A stretch of DNA of 64,000 nt, from the NCBI GenBank assembly GCA_028876495.1, contig JAGWRO010000041.1, forward strand, positions 167,273 to 231,272, given 5' to 3'. Positions 18,738 to 28,209 of the stretch are shown here, piece by piece. A program made the position numbers and the translations under genes. Below the pieces are notes generated by a model. The model had not been told where the DNA came from, ran no database searches, and saw only the letters and a list, made by a program, of their open reading frames with translations. Source of the DNA: Bacteroidota bacterium (lineage in GTDB: Bacteria; Bacteroidota; Bacteroidia; Chitinophagales; Chitinophagaceae). Positions within the stretch are counted from its first letter, which is position 1; every line of letters begins with the position of its first letter.

Positions 18738-20711
18738 TTATTTATAACTTCTTTGACTTGGTTTCGCAACATCAAAATGTAATGGCTCTTTGTGGAGTAT
18801 TTCTCCTTCAGGTGTATATTCCCAGGCTGCTACATAACTAAATTCATCATCTTTTCTTAACGCTTCGCCTTCGGGTGTCTGGCTTTCTTCACGGAAGTGA
18901 CCGCCACAGCTTTCTGTACGATTAAGCGCATCCATACACATTAATTCTCCAAGTTCTAAAAAATCTGCCACTCTGTGTGCTTTATCCAGTTCAGTATTCA
19001 TTTCATAAATTCCACCCGGGATTTTTACATTTTCCCAAAATTCTTTTCTCAATACTTTGATTTCTTCCATGGCTTCACGCAAACCCTTTTCATTCCTGGC
19101 CATACCAACTTTATCCCACATAATTTTACCTAATCTTTTGTGGAAGTTTTCTACTGATTCATTTCCTTGTATGCTCATTAATTTTTCGATTCTTTCTTTC
19201 ACCGCATTTTCAGCTTCTTCAAATGCCGGATGAGTTACCGGTATTGCCGGAACCCTTATCTGGTCTGACATGTAGGAACTAATGGTATAAGGAATTACAA
19301 AATACCCATCAGCTAATCCCTGCATCAATGCTGATGCACCAAGGCGGTTGGCACCATGATCACTAAAATTAGCTTCTCCCAATGAATACAATCCATCAAC
19401 GGTTGTCTTTAATTCATAATCAACCCAAAGGCCACCCATTGTATAATGCACTGCAGGATAAATACGCATTGGAACTATATATGGATTTTCGCCGGTGATT
19501 TTTTCATACATGGCGAAGAGATTTCCATATTTTTCCTGGATAACATTCTTTCCTAATTCAGTAATAGTTTCTTCAGTAGCATCTTTAATACCACGCTTGT
19601 GAACTTCTGTTTTTCCATAACGTTTGATGGCATCTGCGAAATCCAAATAAACCGCTTTTTTAGTTGTTCCTACGCCAAAGCCGGCATCACACCGTTCTTT
19701 TGCAGCTCTTGATGCCACATCTCTTGGAACCAGGTTACCAAAAGCAGGATAACGACGTTCGAGGTAATAATCACGATCACTCTCAGGAATGTCATTGGCC
19801 TTTCGGTTATCATCTTTGTTTTTTGGAACCCAAATTCTTCCGTCGTTTCTCAGACTTTCACTCATCAATGTAAGTTTGCTTTGATGATCGCCGGTAACAG
19901 GAATGCAAGTTGGGTGTATTTGGGTAAAACAAGGGTTAGCAAAATAAGCTCCTTTTTTATGCGATTTCCATGCAGCAGTTGCATTACTTCCCATTGCATT
20001 AGTGCTCAGGTAGAAAACATTTCCATATCCGCCTGAACAAATTAATACTGCATGCCCAAAATATCTTTCTAATTTTCCTGTAACTAAATTTCGGGCAATA
20101 ATACCTTTTGCTGCTCCATCAATTTTTACAATATCATGCATTTCATGACGGGAATAAACGGTAACATTTCCCTGTGCAACTTGCCGTTCCAAAGCGCCAT
20201 AAGCGCCTAATAATAATTGTTGCCCCGTTTGCCCCGCAGCATAAAATGTACGCTGAACCTGGGTTCCACCGAATGAACGATTGCTTAAAAGGCCACCATA
20301 TTCTCTTGCGAAAGGAACGCCCTGCGCCACACACTGATCAATTATGTTGTTACTTACCTGCGCCAGTCGATATACATTTCCTTCCCGCGAACGGTAATCG
20401 CCACCTTTTACAGTTTCATAAAAAAGGCGGAATACAGAATCACCATCACTTTGATAATTTTTTGCTGCGTTGATACCTCCCTGCGCAGCAATAGAATGCG
20501 CACGGCGCGGGCTATCCTGGAAACAAAATGTTTTTACTTTGTAGCCCAGTTCGCCCAAAGTAGCTGCTGCCGAAGCGCCGGCAAGACCAGTACCTACAAC
20601 TATGATCTCTATTTTTCTTTTATTAGCCGGACTTACCAGTTTTAAATGGTCTTTGTAGTTTGTCCATTTAAGTTCAAGTGGTCCTTCCGGAATTTTTGCG
20701 TCTAATGCCAT
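18738..20711 (-). CDS. sdhA: Succinate dehydrogenase/fumarate reductase flavoprotein subunit
   Basis: 657-aa catalytic subunit. It has the Rossmann FAD site [15 protein letters not shown], the covalent-FAD histidine region [15 protein letters not shown], the TGGQ-like [14 protein letters not shown] segment and the active-site arginine/histidine regions ([16 protein letters not shown]). The length and insertions match the type B enzymes of Bacteroidota. It oxidises succinate to fumarate at the inner face of the inner membrane and feeds menaquinone. The order C-A-B and spacings under 60 bp define an operon. Confidence 0.96.
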   Translation of the reverse strand: MALDAKIPEGPLELKWTNYKDHLKLVSPANKRKIEIIVVGTGLAGASAAATLGELGYKVKTFCFQDSPRRAHSIAAQGGINAAKNYQSDGDSVFRLFYETVKGGDYRSREGNVYRLAQVSNNIIDQCVAQGVPFAREYGGLLSNRSFGGTQVQRTFYAAGQTGQQLLLGAYGALERQVAQGNVTVYSRHEMHDIVKIDGAAKGIIARNLVTGKLERYFGHAVLICSGGYGNVFYLSTNAMGSNATAAWKSHKKGAYFANPCFTQIHPTCIPVTGDHQSKLTLMSESLRNDGRIWVPKNKDDNRKANDIPESDRDYYLERRYPAFGNLVPRDVASRAAKERCDAGFGVGTTKKAVYLDFADAIKRYGKTEVHKRGIKDATEETITELGKNVIQEKYGNLFAMYEKITGENPYIVPMRIYPAVHYTMGGLWVDYELKTTVDGLYSLGEANFSDHGANRLGASALMQGLADGYFVIPYTISSYMSDQIRVPAIPVTHPAFEEAENAVKERIEKLMSIQGNESVENFHKRLGKIMWDKVGMARNEKGLREAMEEIKVLRKEFWENVKIPGGIYEMNTELDKAHRVADFLELGELMCMDALNRTESCGGHFREESQTPEGEALRKDDEFSYVAAWEYTPEGEILHKEPLHFDVAKPSQRSYK

Positions 20712-20763
20712 ACGTAACTATTAAATATTTTTTATGCTGAAAAATCATTTCCAGACTTAAATT

Positions 20764-21432
20764 TTATTGAAGCCATCCTACCATAAATGCCAATGGCATT
20801 GATGCAAACAACAAGCAGATGGCAACTGAATAAAAAACACCTACACCTTTTATAATGTATATCCATCTTCTGTTGTTGATCCCAAATGTTTGAAAAGCAC
20901 TTTGAAATCCCTGTAGCAAATGGAACAACAAGGAAGCAAGGCCGATCATATACAACGTAAACCAAATGGGGTTTGTGAAGATCCCTTTCATTTGCTGGTA
21001 AAGATCAATCTCCGGCCCATTAAAGTATAATTCATTTTTAGTCTGTGCCCAAAATTGCGCCAGGTGCATTACTAAAAACAACAATAAAAAAGTTCCCAGC
21101 CAACCCATGTATCTGCTGTACCATTTTATTTCACGGGGATAATTTGATTTTTCATATTTAATCTTCCGGGCAGCTTTGTTTTGTTGCCAAAGCAAAAGTC
21201 CCTGGATAATGTGCAAAATAAAAACAGCGAAAAGCCCTATCTCCAAAAACCTGATAAAATAATTATGCAACATAAAACTGGCGCCTTCATTAAAGATTTT
21301 TCCATCATCATTATAAAAAATCAACGCATTAAGCAACGCATGAACAATGAGGTAAATAATGAGAAAAAAGCCGGTTAAGGCCATCAGAATTTTTTTACCT
21401 ATTGAAGAAGTGAATAACTGTTTCCAGGTCAT
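20764..21432 (-). CDS. sdhC: Succinate dehydrogenase cytochrome b subunit (type B, di-heme)
   Basis: 222 aa with five membrane helices (MALTGFFLIIYLIVHALLNA, FIRFLEIGLFAVFILHII, WLGTFLLLFLVMHLAQF, LYMIGLASLLFHLLQGF, YSVAICLLFASMPLAFM). Conserved histidines in IVHAL, ILHIIQG, LVMHLAQF and LLFHLLQGF are heme ligands in this family. It anchors SdhAB and holds the menaquinone site. First gene of the operon, with a TACATTTG -7 box 29 bp upstream of the start. Confidence 0.93.
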   Translation of the reverse strand: MTWKQLFTSSIGKKILMALTGFFLIIYLIVHALLNALIFYNDDGKIFNEGASFMLHNYFIRFLEIGLFAVFILHIIQGLLLWQQNKAARKIKYEKSNYPREIKWYSRYMGWLGTFLLLFLVMHLAQFWAQTKNELYFNGPEIDLYQQMKGIFTNPIWFTLYMIGLASLLFHLLQGFQSAFQTFGINNRRWIYIIKGVGVFYSVAICLLFASMPLAFMVGWLQ

Positions 21433-21460
21433 AAGTGAGAGAGTTAAAATTTCAGATAGG

Positions 21461-21468
21461 CAAATGTA
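21461..21468 (-). promoter_or_regulatory. Putative -7 box for the sdhCAB operon
   Basis: Minus-strand TACATTTG is an exact match to TAnnTTTG. It is followed by a C as in many phylum promoters and sits 29 bp before the sdhC ATG. Confidence 0.55.
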
Positions 21469-21663
21469 CTACAGGAACTTTAATTTTTTTTATTAGTAGC
21501 ATTCATGAAATCATAAAACAGGAAACTCACTTCTGAAACAAGCACCAATACAGGGTTATAGAATCAAAATATGATTAAAATCACATAATAAAGCAACAAG
21601 TATTGGATATTTTGATTTCCAATTTGAATAAATCCTGTTTGCTATTTTCGAGAAGTAATCATT

Positions 21664-22248
21664 TTAGTGATCCAATCTTCGCAATATGATATTATCAACC
21701 TGGTTAAAAAACACATCAGGTTTCATGGTGCGCCAGTTAGGAATGGAGAGCATTTCTACATAATTATTTAGCCTCGCTTTTATAAAATCATATTGAGTTT
21801 GATCGGGCATATTTAATAAAACAATCCATCCGTTTTTATCCTCCACATCATCCCGCCATTCCTCATAATAACAATCATCACTGCTATGAAAATTGAGTAC
21901 ATTTTCTGTTATCAAAATAAACTTCCGGATTCCCTGGCGCATAAAATCATCTACCACATCACGTTTCAGGCTCATAATGTCGTTTTCGATAGCATCATTC
22001 CACTCTCCTAAAAGTTCCATAATTACATATTGCTCATCATAATCGGCCATCAATACTTTAAGGTATAATGTGCGGCTGCCGAATTCATCCCACAAAGGAT
22101 GGATATAATAATTATAAACAGTATTTGTAAATTCAAATTCACTATACTCACGCCCAAAAAAAGGTGACCGGAAATCATTTTCTGAAGTATATAAATATTG
22201 CCAGTTGTCGTATGGTTCTATATCCTGCATCCATACAAATTTATTCAA
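21664..22248 (-). CDS. Conserved hypothetical protein, 194 aa
   Basis: No recognised domain. The protein is acidic and rich in tryptophan and tyrosine (MQDIEPYDNWQYLYTSEND, YNYYIHPLWDEFGSRTLY). A central part mixes strands and helices (LYLKVLMADYDEQYVIMELLGEW, MRQGIRKFILITENVLNF) and the end is WIVLLNMPDQTQYDFIKARL. No signal peptide or membrane segment, so probably cytosolic. The real-gene call rests on its length, its codon pattern and the absence of a better frame. It has its own spacer on both sides and no obvious operon partner. Confidence 0.7.
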   Translation of the reverse strand: MNKFVWMQDIEPYDNWQYLYTSENDFRSPFFGREYSEFEFTNTVYNYYIHPLWDEFGSRTLYLKVLMADYDEQYVIMELLGEWNDAIENDIMSLKRDVVDDFMRQGIRKFILITENVLNFHSSDDCYYEEWRDDVEDKNGWIVLLNMPDQTQYDFIKARLNNYVEMLSIPNWRTMKPDVFFNQVDNIILRRLDH

Positions 22249-22298
22249 TTTCTACTGAAAATTTTGCAAAGAAGGTGGTAAGTGCGTTGTATGAAATA

Positions 22299-22335
22299 TT
22301 ACAGTAAAACAACAAATTTGAAAGGTTTTATTTTA
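22299..22335 (-). repeat. R36 dispersed repeat, copy 5
   Basis: On the minus strand: left arm CTAAAATAAAACCTTT, core AATTTGTTGTTTTACTG then TAA. It lies about 27 bp past the stop of the metalloprotease-like lipoprotein gene, in sense orientation. Confidence 0.72.
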
Positions 22336-22361
22336 GAATCCGGCTAAAAAAATAGTGTGGC

Positions 22362-23096
22362 TTATTTAGCGCCATTTGCTTTAAGATCTGTAATACAATT
22401 AGAATCCAGTGAAGGTATATTACCGATACTTCCTCCAGCAGAAGCAGTTTCTATATCATAATACATCAGGCAATTTTTATTGGTACAATGAGCCCCATTG
22501 GCAACATCCTGGTGATTGGTCTGCATAGGCGATCCCTGGTTTACCAGGCCTAATAAATGTCCGAACTCATGTTCAAAAAGAACAGTAAATAATTGAGACC
22601 TGGTAATTTGTCCTGCATTACCTGAATTATCAAAAACCGTTTTACCAAAAACACAAATAGAAGTATTCCAATAAGAGTTTGCAAAAATATCGGAGACATC
22701 GTATTTACCGTCAGTAATTAAAATATGAACGCCGATTTGATTATTGCCCGTAAAAACAGTACGGTACTTTTTTTCGATGCTTACAATGTCATTCAAAGAT
22801 AAAGTTGATTTTCCGCTGGCTGGTATTGGCTCCTCCAGTACCCGGATTCCATTGGGCTTATTAAGATATTGGTTTAAAAAAAATTTAAGAGCATTCACAC
22901 TTGAATTATCCGGAGCATAGCCTGGCATGTATTGAATTTCTATTGTGAGTGAAGAATATGGAGTATCTACCAAAAGATTATGAGCGGACGTGCCTAATGA
23001 TTGATAATCTTTTCCATCATCAATATCTTTTTTCTCACAGGCAACAAAAGTTAAAGAAAATATCAGAAGGATATAAAGCGAACGGCGTTTAAACAT
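22362..23096 (-). CDS. Metalloprotease-like lipoprotein
   Basis: 244 aa. The signal peptide ends in a lipobox (LTFVAC, Cys20), so it should be a lipoprotein. A zinc-protease helix HEFGHLLGL starts at H176, with E177 and H180. The residue three after the conserved glycine, normally the third metal ligand His or Asp in metzincins, is Asn here (GLVN). A conserved tail follows (QTNHQDVANGAHC, then CLMYYDIE), whose cysteines and histidines could complete the site. The cysteine pair recalls archaemetzincins but the spacing differs. Substrate unknown. Confidence 0.75.
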   Translation of the reverse strand: MFKRRSLYILLIFSLTFVACEKKDIDDGKDYQSLGTSAHNLLVDTPYSSLTIEIQYMPGYAPDNSSVNALKFFLNQYLNKPNGIRVLEEPIPASGKSTLSLNDIVSIEKKYRTVFTGNNQIGVHILITDGKYDVSDIFANSYWNTSICVFGKTVFDNSGNAGQITRSQLFTVLFEHEFGHLLGLVNQGSPMQTNHQDVANGAHCTNKNCLMYYDIETASAGGSIGNIPSLDSNCITDLKANGAK

Positions 23097-23236
23097 ATTC
23101 GGTATACAATTATTTTGTAAAAGTAACTATTGCCTTGATTTTTTGCCCAATCTTTATATAAGAACCAATAAAAGCTTAATCATCATACTATAAATTCTAT
23201 TTATTCGTTTTAATTGAAATCAGCATTAAAAATGAA

Positions 23237-24283
23237 ATGAAAAATCTCTTCCCAATCATCCTTTTTGCTATTTTTTTTTCTTCCTGCGCTTCCACAGAAA
23301 CAATGCACCTAAGTGTATTGGAACCTGCGCCTGTAAGCCTCCCTCCATATATTAAGAATGTGGCCGTTGTTAACCGCACTCAGGTAGCTAAAAAAAGCAG
23401 AGTGTACGATGCTATAGACAAGGTGGTAACGCTCGAAGGTTCAAAATTGGATAAAGATGCTGCTGAAGAAACCATCATCGGGCTAACGGATGAGTTAAAG
23501 AAAAACAATCGCTTTGATGAAATAAAAATGGTTAACACCTCCAATCTTACCACCGATATTCCGGGAATGTTCCCGGCGCCTTTATCGTGGGATGTGGTAG
23601 AAAAATATTGTGACGATAATAATGCTGATGCACTCTTTTCTCTCGAACTTTTTGATACAGATTCTAAAATTGATTATTCAGTATATAAGACGACTGTCAG
23701 AACTCCTTTTGGAACAGTTCCGGCAATTGAGCAACAGGCCAACATGCATACTTTGGTAAAAGCAGGATGGCGCATTTATGATCTTCGTGATAAGGAAATT
23801 TTAGATGAAGCGGCTGTAGCCCGAAACATTACTTATCATGCCAGAGGTATCAATCCGCTGCTGGCTGCACAGGCGCTGATCAACAGGAAAGAAGCGGTGA
23901 AAGAAGTGGGAAATGTAGCAGGACATGCTTATGCATTCAGAATTATTCCTTTGTGGATAAGGGTTTCCAGGGATTATTATGTGCGGGGAACCAACAATTT
24001 TAAAATAGCCAAACGCAAAGCTCAAACCGGTAATTGGGACGAAGCTGCAAAACTTTGGCAACAGGAAACTACCAATCCAAAAAGTAAAGTTGCCGGACGG
24101 GCCTGTTACAACATGGCAATCATCAATGAAATAAACGGCCATGTTGATGAAGCCATCAAATGGGCGCAGCGGTCTTATGAAAATTATAATAACCACCTTG
24201 CACTCTATTACGTAAATATTCTAAAAAACCGGCAAATAGGCGATAATATTGCGCAAGTCCAACAAGAGGCAGCGCAACAGTAA
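23237..24283 (+). CDS. DUF6340-like lipoprotein with C-terminal TPR-like repeats
   Basis: 348 aa with a lipoprotein signal (LFAIFFSSC). The N-terminal part (MHLSVLEPAPVSLPPYIKNVAVVNRT) and the middle (DDNNADALFSLELFDTD, AGWRIYDLRDKEILDEA) are typical of a family found in many Bacteroidota, often annotated DUF6340. The last ~90 residues form TPR-like helical pairs (GNWDEAAKLWQQET, GRACYNMAIINEINGHVDEAIKWAQRSYE). Role unknown; probably periplasmic side of the outer membrane. The stop codon TAA is supplied by R36 copy 6. Confidence 0.8.
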   Translation: MKNLFPIILFAIFFSSCASTETMHLSVLEPAPVSLPPYIKNVAVVNRTQVAKKSRVYDAIDKVVTLEGSKLDKDAAEETIIGLTDELKKNNRFDEIKMVNTSNLTTDIPGMFPAPLSWDVVEKYCDDNNADALFSLELFDTDSKIDYSVYKTTVRTPFGTVPAIEQQANMHTLVKAGWRIYDLRDKEILDEAAVARNITYHARGINPLLAAQALINRKEAVKEVGNVAGHAYAFRIIPLWIRVSRDYYVRGTNNFKIAKRKAQTGNWDEAAKLWQQETTNPKSKVAGRACYNMAIINEINGHVDEAIKWAQRSYENYNNHLALYYVNILKNRQIGDNIAQVQQEAAQQ

Positions 24284-24309
24284 ACCAACAAAAAATCTCT
24301 TTTTACTCA
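24276..24309 (-). repeat. R36 dispersed repeat, copy 6
   Basis: On the minus strand the core reads TTTTTTGTTGGTTTACTG. It overlaps the end of the DUF6340-like gene, and the TAA stop is part of the core (CAG-TAA-AC on the plus strand). Confidence 0.72.
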
Positions 24310-24426
24310 GCTTTCCTCAAAGAGATTGTAATCTTCAATCTATTTTAAAAAATCAGGGAAATAAAACTTAGGTTTTTTTCAACCTTGTTCATCAGTTGTT
24401 ACCTTTATCGCGTCTAAAAAAAATGT

Positions 24427-25398
24427 ATGATAAAAGTCGGAGTATTTGGTGTTGGCCATTTAGGGAAATTCCATTTAAATAACTGGAAAGAAATTGAAGG
24501 AGTAAAACTGGTAGGTTTCTATGACCCTTCAGAGTTAAATTCAGATGAGGTTAAAAAAGAATACACTTTAAAAAGATTTAAAAGCGCCGATAAATTAATC
24601 GATGCCTGTGACGCCATTGATATTGTTGCGCCCACTACAGAGCATTACCAGTTATGCAAACAAGCGATTTTAAAAAGCAAGCATGTTTTCGTTGAAAAAC
24701 CATTGGCCAATACAATGGAAGAAGCAAGAGAAATTGTAAAGCTGGCAAAAGAGGCCAATATTAAATTTCAGGTAGGCCATGTAGAGCGCTTCAACCCTGC
24801 GCTGTTGGCTGCTAAAGAGCATACCCTCAATCCGATGTTCATTGAAGTTCACCGGCTTTCTCAATTCAACCCGCGCGGAACAGATGTAAGCGTGATTCTC
24901 GATCTGATGATCCACGATATTGATATTATACTTTCGCTGGTGAAGAGCAACGTTAAGAACGTATTTGCCAATGGTGTGAATGTATTGAGTGACACTCCGG
25001 ATATTGCGAATGTTCGCATTGAATTTGATAATGGTTGCGTAGCCAATCTTACTTCGTCCAGAATCAGCATGAAAAAAATGAGAAAGATGCGATTGTTTCA
25101 AAAAGATTCTTACGTAGGAATAGATTTCCTCGACAAAAAAACAGAGATCATAAAATATAAAACACCCGACGATAAAAATGTTTTTTCATTTGATATCGAA
25201 ACTAAAAATGGAAAAAAAACGATTGCTATTGCTGCACCGGTTATTAAAGAAACGAATGCAATTAAAATGGAATTAGAAAGTTTTGTTGATGCTATCAAAA
25301 AAAATAAGACTACTGTTGTTAGTGAAATTGACGGTTTCAGGGCAATGGAAGTTGCTCACCTGATCCTTGAAAAAATCAGTCGTAACCAGGTAATTTAA
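24427..25398 (+). CDS. Gfo/Idh/MocA family NAD(P)-dependent oxidoreductase
   Basis: 323 aa. It has an N-terminal Rossmann fold (VGVFGVGHLGKFHLNNW), the family motif EKPLANTMEEA around residue 96 (K97 is the expected proton donor/NAD contact), and the second domain signature DLMIHDIDIILSLV. Substrates of the family are sugars or sugar derivatives, and the WlbA-type members act on nucleotide sugars. It overlaps neither neighbour but is only 18 bp before a sugar transferase, so a role in surface polysaccharide synthesis is plausible. Substrate not determined. Confidence 0.88.
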   Translation: MIKVGVFGVGHLGKFHLNNWKEIEGVKLVGFYDPSELNSDEVKKEYTLKRFKSADKLIDACDAIDIVAPTTEHYQLCKQAILKSKHVFVEKPLANTMEEAREIVKLAKEANIKFQVGHVERFNPALLAAKEHTLNPMFIEVHRLSQFNPRGTDVSVILDLMIHDIDIILSLVKSNVKNVFANGVNVLSDTPDIANVRIEFDNGCVANLTSSRISMKKMRKMRLFQKDSYVGIDFLDKKTEIIKYKTPDDKNVFSFDIETKNGKKTIAIAAPVIKETNAIKMELESFVDAIKKNKTTVVSEIDGFRAMEVAHLILEKISRNQVI

Positions 25399-25416
25399 TT
25401 AAACCAACCGCTCATT

Positions 25417-26811
25417 TTGCAAAAGCGTTTACACATCGGTTTTTATGCTTTAGGTGATTTTATTGCTTCTGTTATTGCATGGATTATTTTCTACTGGATC
25501 CATCGAAAGTTAGGATATCAAAATTTCGATTTCAGTCAAAAATTTCTTTACGGTTTGCTGTTTTATCCTGTTGGATACTTTGTGCTCTATCACCTTTTTG
25601 GCACTTATAAATCTCTTTATTACAAATCAAGGTTGCTTGAATTATTATTTACTTTTCTCATCACTTTTTTAGGAAGCATTATCCTGTTTTTCATTTTTCT
25701 GTTCTATAAAAAACATCAAAATCTTTCAACATTTTACAGCCAGTTCTTTATCCTTTTTGGCTTACAGTTTTTTATAACTTATTTCATAAGATATTTATTT
25801 CTAGCTTATGCCCACAGGCAAATGCAGCGGGAAGAAGTTTGGTTCAACACTTTAATAATCGGGGATGAGCAAAAAGCAAAAGAACTTTTTAAAACCATCA
25901 ATTCCAATGTTGAAAAAACCGGTTACAGAATTTGTGGTTTTGTTTCAAACGGCCCAATTCAAATTCCAACAACTAATGAGAGAAATCCTTTTCTTGGTAA
26001 TATCACATCTACAAAAAAAATAATTGATGATTATGACATCAACGAAGTGATTATTGCATTGCCGAACGAAGAAAGAGATGAATTGGAAAAGATTTTGCAA
26101 ACACTGGCAGAGAAAGAAGTAAATGTAAAATTGATACCGGATAAAGTTGATATCCTGGCTGGAAATGTACGCACTACCAATGTAATGGGAACACCTCTCA
26201 TTGAAATTCATACGGGATTGATGAATGCCTGGCAACAGAATATAAAACAGCTTTTAGATATTGTATTGGCCTTTTTAGGGTTGATTATTCTTTCGCCATT
26301 GATATTATATGCTGCCATAAGAACAAAGTTTTCATCAAAAGGAACTATTATTTTTTCGCAGGAAAGAGTAGGTTATAAAGGCAAGCTTTTTTTTATCCAT
26401 AAATTCCGATCAATGGTGATGGATGCAGAAAAAAACGGCCCGATGTTGAGTAGTGATAATGATGAAAGAATTACAAAATGGGGAAAAGTCATGCGCCGCT
26501 GGAGGCTCGATGAATTGCCACAATTATGGAACGTTTTAAAAGGAGAAATGAGCCTGGTGGGTCCGCGGCCTGAAAGAGAATTTTATATCGACCAGATAAC
26601 CCAAAGCCATCCTGAATACAAATTATTACTGAAGGTAAAACCGGGCATAACCAGTTGGGGAATGGTAAAATTTGGATATGCGCAAAATGTGAATGAAATG
26701 ATTGAGCGAATGAAATACGATATTATTTACATTGAAAACATTTCACTCGCGCTCGATTTTAAAATAATGATTCACACGATCAGGATTATTTTATTGGGAA
26801 AAGGGAAGTGA
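25417..26811 (+). CDS. Polyprenyl-phosphate sugar phosphotransferase (WcaJ-like)
   Basis: 464 aa starting at a TTG (25417); no in-frame ATG lies close by and the N-terminal helix needs this start. Four to five membrane helices (residues ~10-135), a soluble Rossmann-like CoA-binding domain (~140-250) and a C-terminal bacterial sugar transferase domain ([67 protein letters not shown]) make it the usual three-part exopolysaccharide initiator. It transfers a sugar-phosphate to undecaprenyl-phosphate. Probably co-transcribed with the upstream oxidoreductase. No other glycan genes follow. The TGA stop touches R36 copy 7. Confidence 0.9.
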   Translation: MQKRLHIGFYALGDFIASVIAWIIFYWIHRKLGYQNFDFSQKFLYGLLFYPVGYFVLYHLFGTYKSLYYKSRLLELLFTFLITFLGSIILFFIFLFYKKHQNLSTFYSQFFILFGLQFFITYFIRYLFLAYAHRQMQREEVWFNTLIIGDEQKAKELFKTINSNVEKTGYRICGFVSNGPIQIPTTNERNPFLGNITSTKKIIDDYDINEVIIALPNEERDELEKILQTLAEKEVNVKLIPDKVDILAGNVRTTNVMGTPLIEIHTGLMNAWQQNIKQLLDIVLAFLGLIILSPLILYAAIRTKFSSKGTIIFSQERVGYKGKLFFIHKFRSMVMDAEKNGPMLSSDNDERITKWGKVMRRWRLDELPQLWNVLKGEMSLVGPRPEREFYIDQITQSHPEYKLLLKVKPGITSWGMVKFGYAQNVNEMIERMKYDIIYIENISLALDFKIMIHTIRIILLGKGK

Positions 26812-26846
26812 CAGCAAATAAACAAATACTAAAGAATTCAATTTTG
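26810..26846 (-). repeat. R36 dispersed repeat, copy 7 (diverged)
   Basis: On the minus strand: left arm AAAATTGAATTCTTT, core AGTATTTGTTTATTTGCTG. It begins at the sugar transferase stop codon, antisense to the gene. More diverged than most copies. Confidence 0.55.
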
Positions 26847-26853
26847 CAATAAT

Positions 26854-26882
26854 AAAAAAACCCCGTTTTTAACAGGGTTTTC
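26854..26882. terminator. Bidirectional rho-independent terminator between the sugar transferase gene and rplI
   Basis: AAAACCC pairs with GGGTTTT around an 11-nt loop, with A runs on the left and T on the right. It serves both converging genes. Confidence 0.75.
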
Positions 26883-26903
26883 AGAATAGTATTTTTTAAG
26901 AAT

Positions 26904-27350
26904 TTATTCAGCTACTACTTCAAACTCTACTTCAGTTTCGTGCCCTTTACCAAACTCGATTTTAGCTTTATAGCTTCCTAATTCTTTTACATCATCCAAA
27001 ATGGTGATTCGGCGACGGTCAATTTCATACCCTTTTTGTTCGCGGATAGCCCTTGCAATCTGAACTGAAGTAACGCTACCGAAAATCTTTCCACTTGTTC
27101 CGGTTTTTGCGCCGATTTTCAATGGAGATTCCTGTAAAACACTTACCACACTATTGATCTCAGCCAAAAGCTTTTCTTCTTTCTTAGCCAGTTGCTTTTG
27201 ACGCTCTTCTAATTTTTTGAGATTAGAAGAACTGGCTTCAACAGCAAATTTCTGAGGGATAAGGTAGTTACGGCCATACCCGTCTTTTACAGTTACCAGT
27301 TCGTTTGCTCCGCCTAAATTGTTTACGTCTTGTATTAATATTACCTGCAT
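26904..27350 (-). CDS. rplI: 50S ribosomal protein L9
   Basis: 148 aa from the ATG at 27350 (MQVILIQDVNNLGGANELV); the frame extends 7 codons further upstream but the family starts here. The N-terminal L9 domain holds KDGYGRNYLIPQKFA. A long helix follows (NLKKLEERQKQLAKKEEKLL), then the C-terminal domain (KIFGSVTSVQIARAI..VELGSY-type pattern). Last gene of the rpsF-rpsR-rplI operon. Confidence 0.96.
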   Translation of the reverse strand: MQVILIQDVNNLGGANELVTVKDGYGRNYLIPQKFAVEASSSNLKKLEERQKQLAKKEEKLLAEINSVVSVLQESPLKIGAKTGTSGKIFGSVTSVQIARAIREQKGYEIDRRRITILDDVKELGSYKAKIEFGKGHETEVEFEVVAE

Positions 27351-27406
27351 TTTATTTGCATTTTTACCCAATCATCTCCCTAAAGTTTTATGGGATTCAG
27401 ACTTTC

Positions 27407-27423
27407 TCCCGATAGCATCGGGA
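27407..27423. repeat. Perfect hairpin in the rpsR-rplI spacer
   Basis: TCCCGAT-AGC-ATCGGGA, 7-bp stem with a 3-nt loop, no T run. It lies between two cistrons of a ribosomal-protein operon. Similar CCCGATA..TCGGG palindromes are common in Bacteroidota intergenic DNA (my recollection). Confidence 0.7.
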
Positions 27424-27441
27424 TTAGGGTGGTGAAAAATT

Positions 27442-27708
27442 TTATTTCATTAGATCTGTTACGTAAGGAAGAATCGCCATCTGGCGCGCCTTCTTTACTG
27501 CATCACTTACTTTACGCTGGTATTTTAGTGAGTTTCCTGTAATACGTCTTGGCAGTAATTTTCCTTGTTCGTTTAGAAATTTTTTCAAAAAATCAGCATC
27601 TTTATAATCAATGTATTTGATGCCCATTTTTTTAAAACGGCAATATTTTTTGGGCCTCTTCTCAGCTTTTATCGCTGTAAGGTATTTTATTTCATTTGCT
27701 TTAGCCAT
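27442..27708 (-). CDS. rpsR: 30S ribosomal protein S18
   Basis: 88 aa with the S18 core ([56 protein letters not shown]). It starts 8 bp before the end of rpsF, so translation is likely coupled. No ssb or priB gene lies between rpsF and rpsR. Confidence 0.96.
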   Translation of the reverse strand: MAKANEIKYLTAIKAEKRPKKYCRFKKMGIKYIDYKDADFLKKFLNEQGKLLPRRITGNSLKYQRKVSDAVKKARQMAILPYVTDLMK

Positions 27709-28063
27709 TGGTTACCTCCGCTTTTTCAATTCCTGTTTTTACGCCATTTCTCTTTTTTGCATTGTACTCGACGGCGTATTTGTCGAGTGCAGTAAACATG
27801 TGGCGAAGTACTGATTCATCGCGCAAAAGCTGGGTTTTCAGCTTTTCATTGAAGTCGGTTGGCGCCTTATATTCCAGAACCCAGTATAAACCGGTAGTTT
27901 TTTTCTGGATCGGGTACGCCAGTGATTTTAGTCCCCAGGCATTTTCATGTACTGCCTCTCCTCCGTTTTCAGTAACTAACGAAGCGAACTTATTCTGAGC
28001 GGCTTTGTATTCCTCCTCAGAAAGTACAGGGGTAAAAATCACCATCAATTCGTAATTCTGCAT
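27701..28063 (-). CDS. rpsF: 30S ribosomal protein S6
   Basis: 120 aa. It has the S6 fold motifs [38 protein letters not shown] and [19 protein letters not shown]. First gene of the operon, with a consensus promoter upstream at 28121-28148. Confidence 0.96.
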   Translation of the reverse strand: MQNYELMVIFTPVLSEEEYKAAQNKFASLVTENGGEAVHENAWGLKSLAYPIQKKTTGLYWVLEYKAPTDFNEKLKTQLLRDESVLRHMFTALDKYAVEYNAKKRNGVKTGIEKAEVTNG

Positions 28064-28120
28064 TAATCGTGTTTTTTAGCTGTTTTTAAACAACGGTGAA
28101 TAAAAATTTTATTTGGGCGG

Positions 28121-28148
28121 CAAAGGTAAGTTATTTTCTTTTTTCAAA
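28121..28148 (-). promoter_or_regulatory. Putative promoter of the rpsF-rpsR-rplI operon
   Basis: Minus strand: -33 TTTG (28145-28148), 16-bp spacer, -7 TACCTTTG (28121-28128) followed by C. It lies 58 bp before the rpsF start. Confidence 0.65.
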
Positions 28149-28209
28149 AAGAATTTAACAGGGTAAATTTTGCCTGATTATCAAAAAATAAAAGATGTGA
28201 AAATTGTTT

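Noticed and set aside
24294..24327. AATCTCTTT/AAAGAGATT hairpin after the DUF6340-like gene as terminator
   Set aside because: The loop is 16 nt and no T run follows; it also overlaps R36 copy 6.
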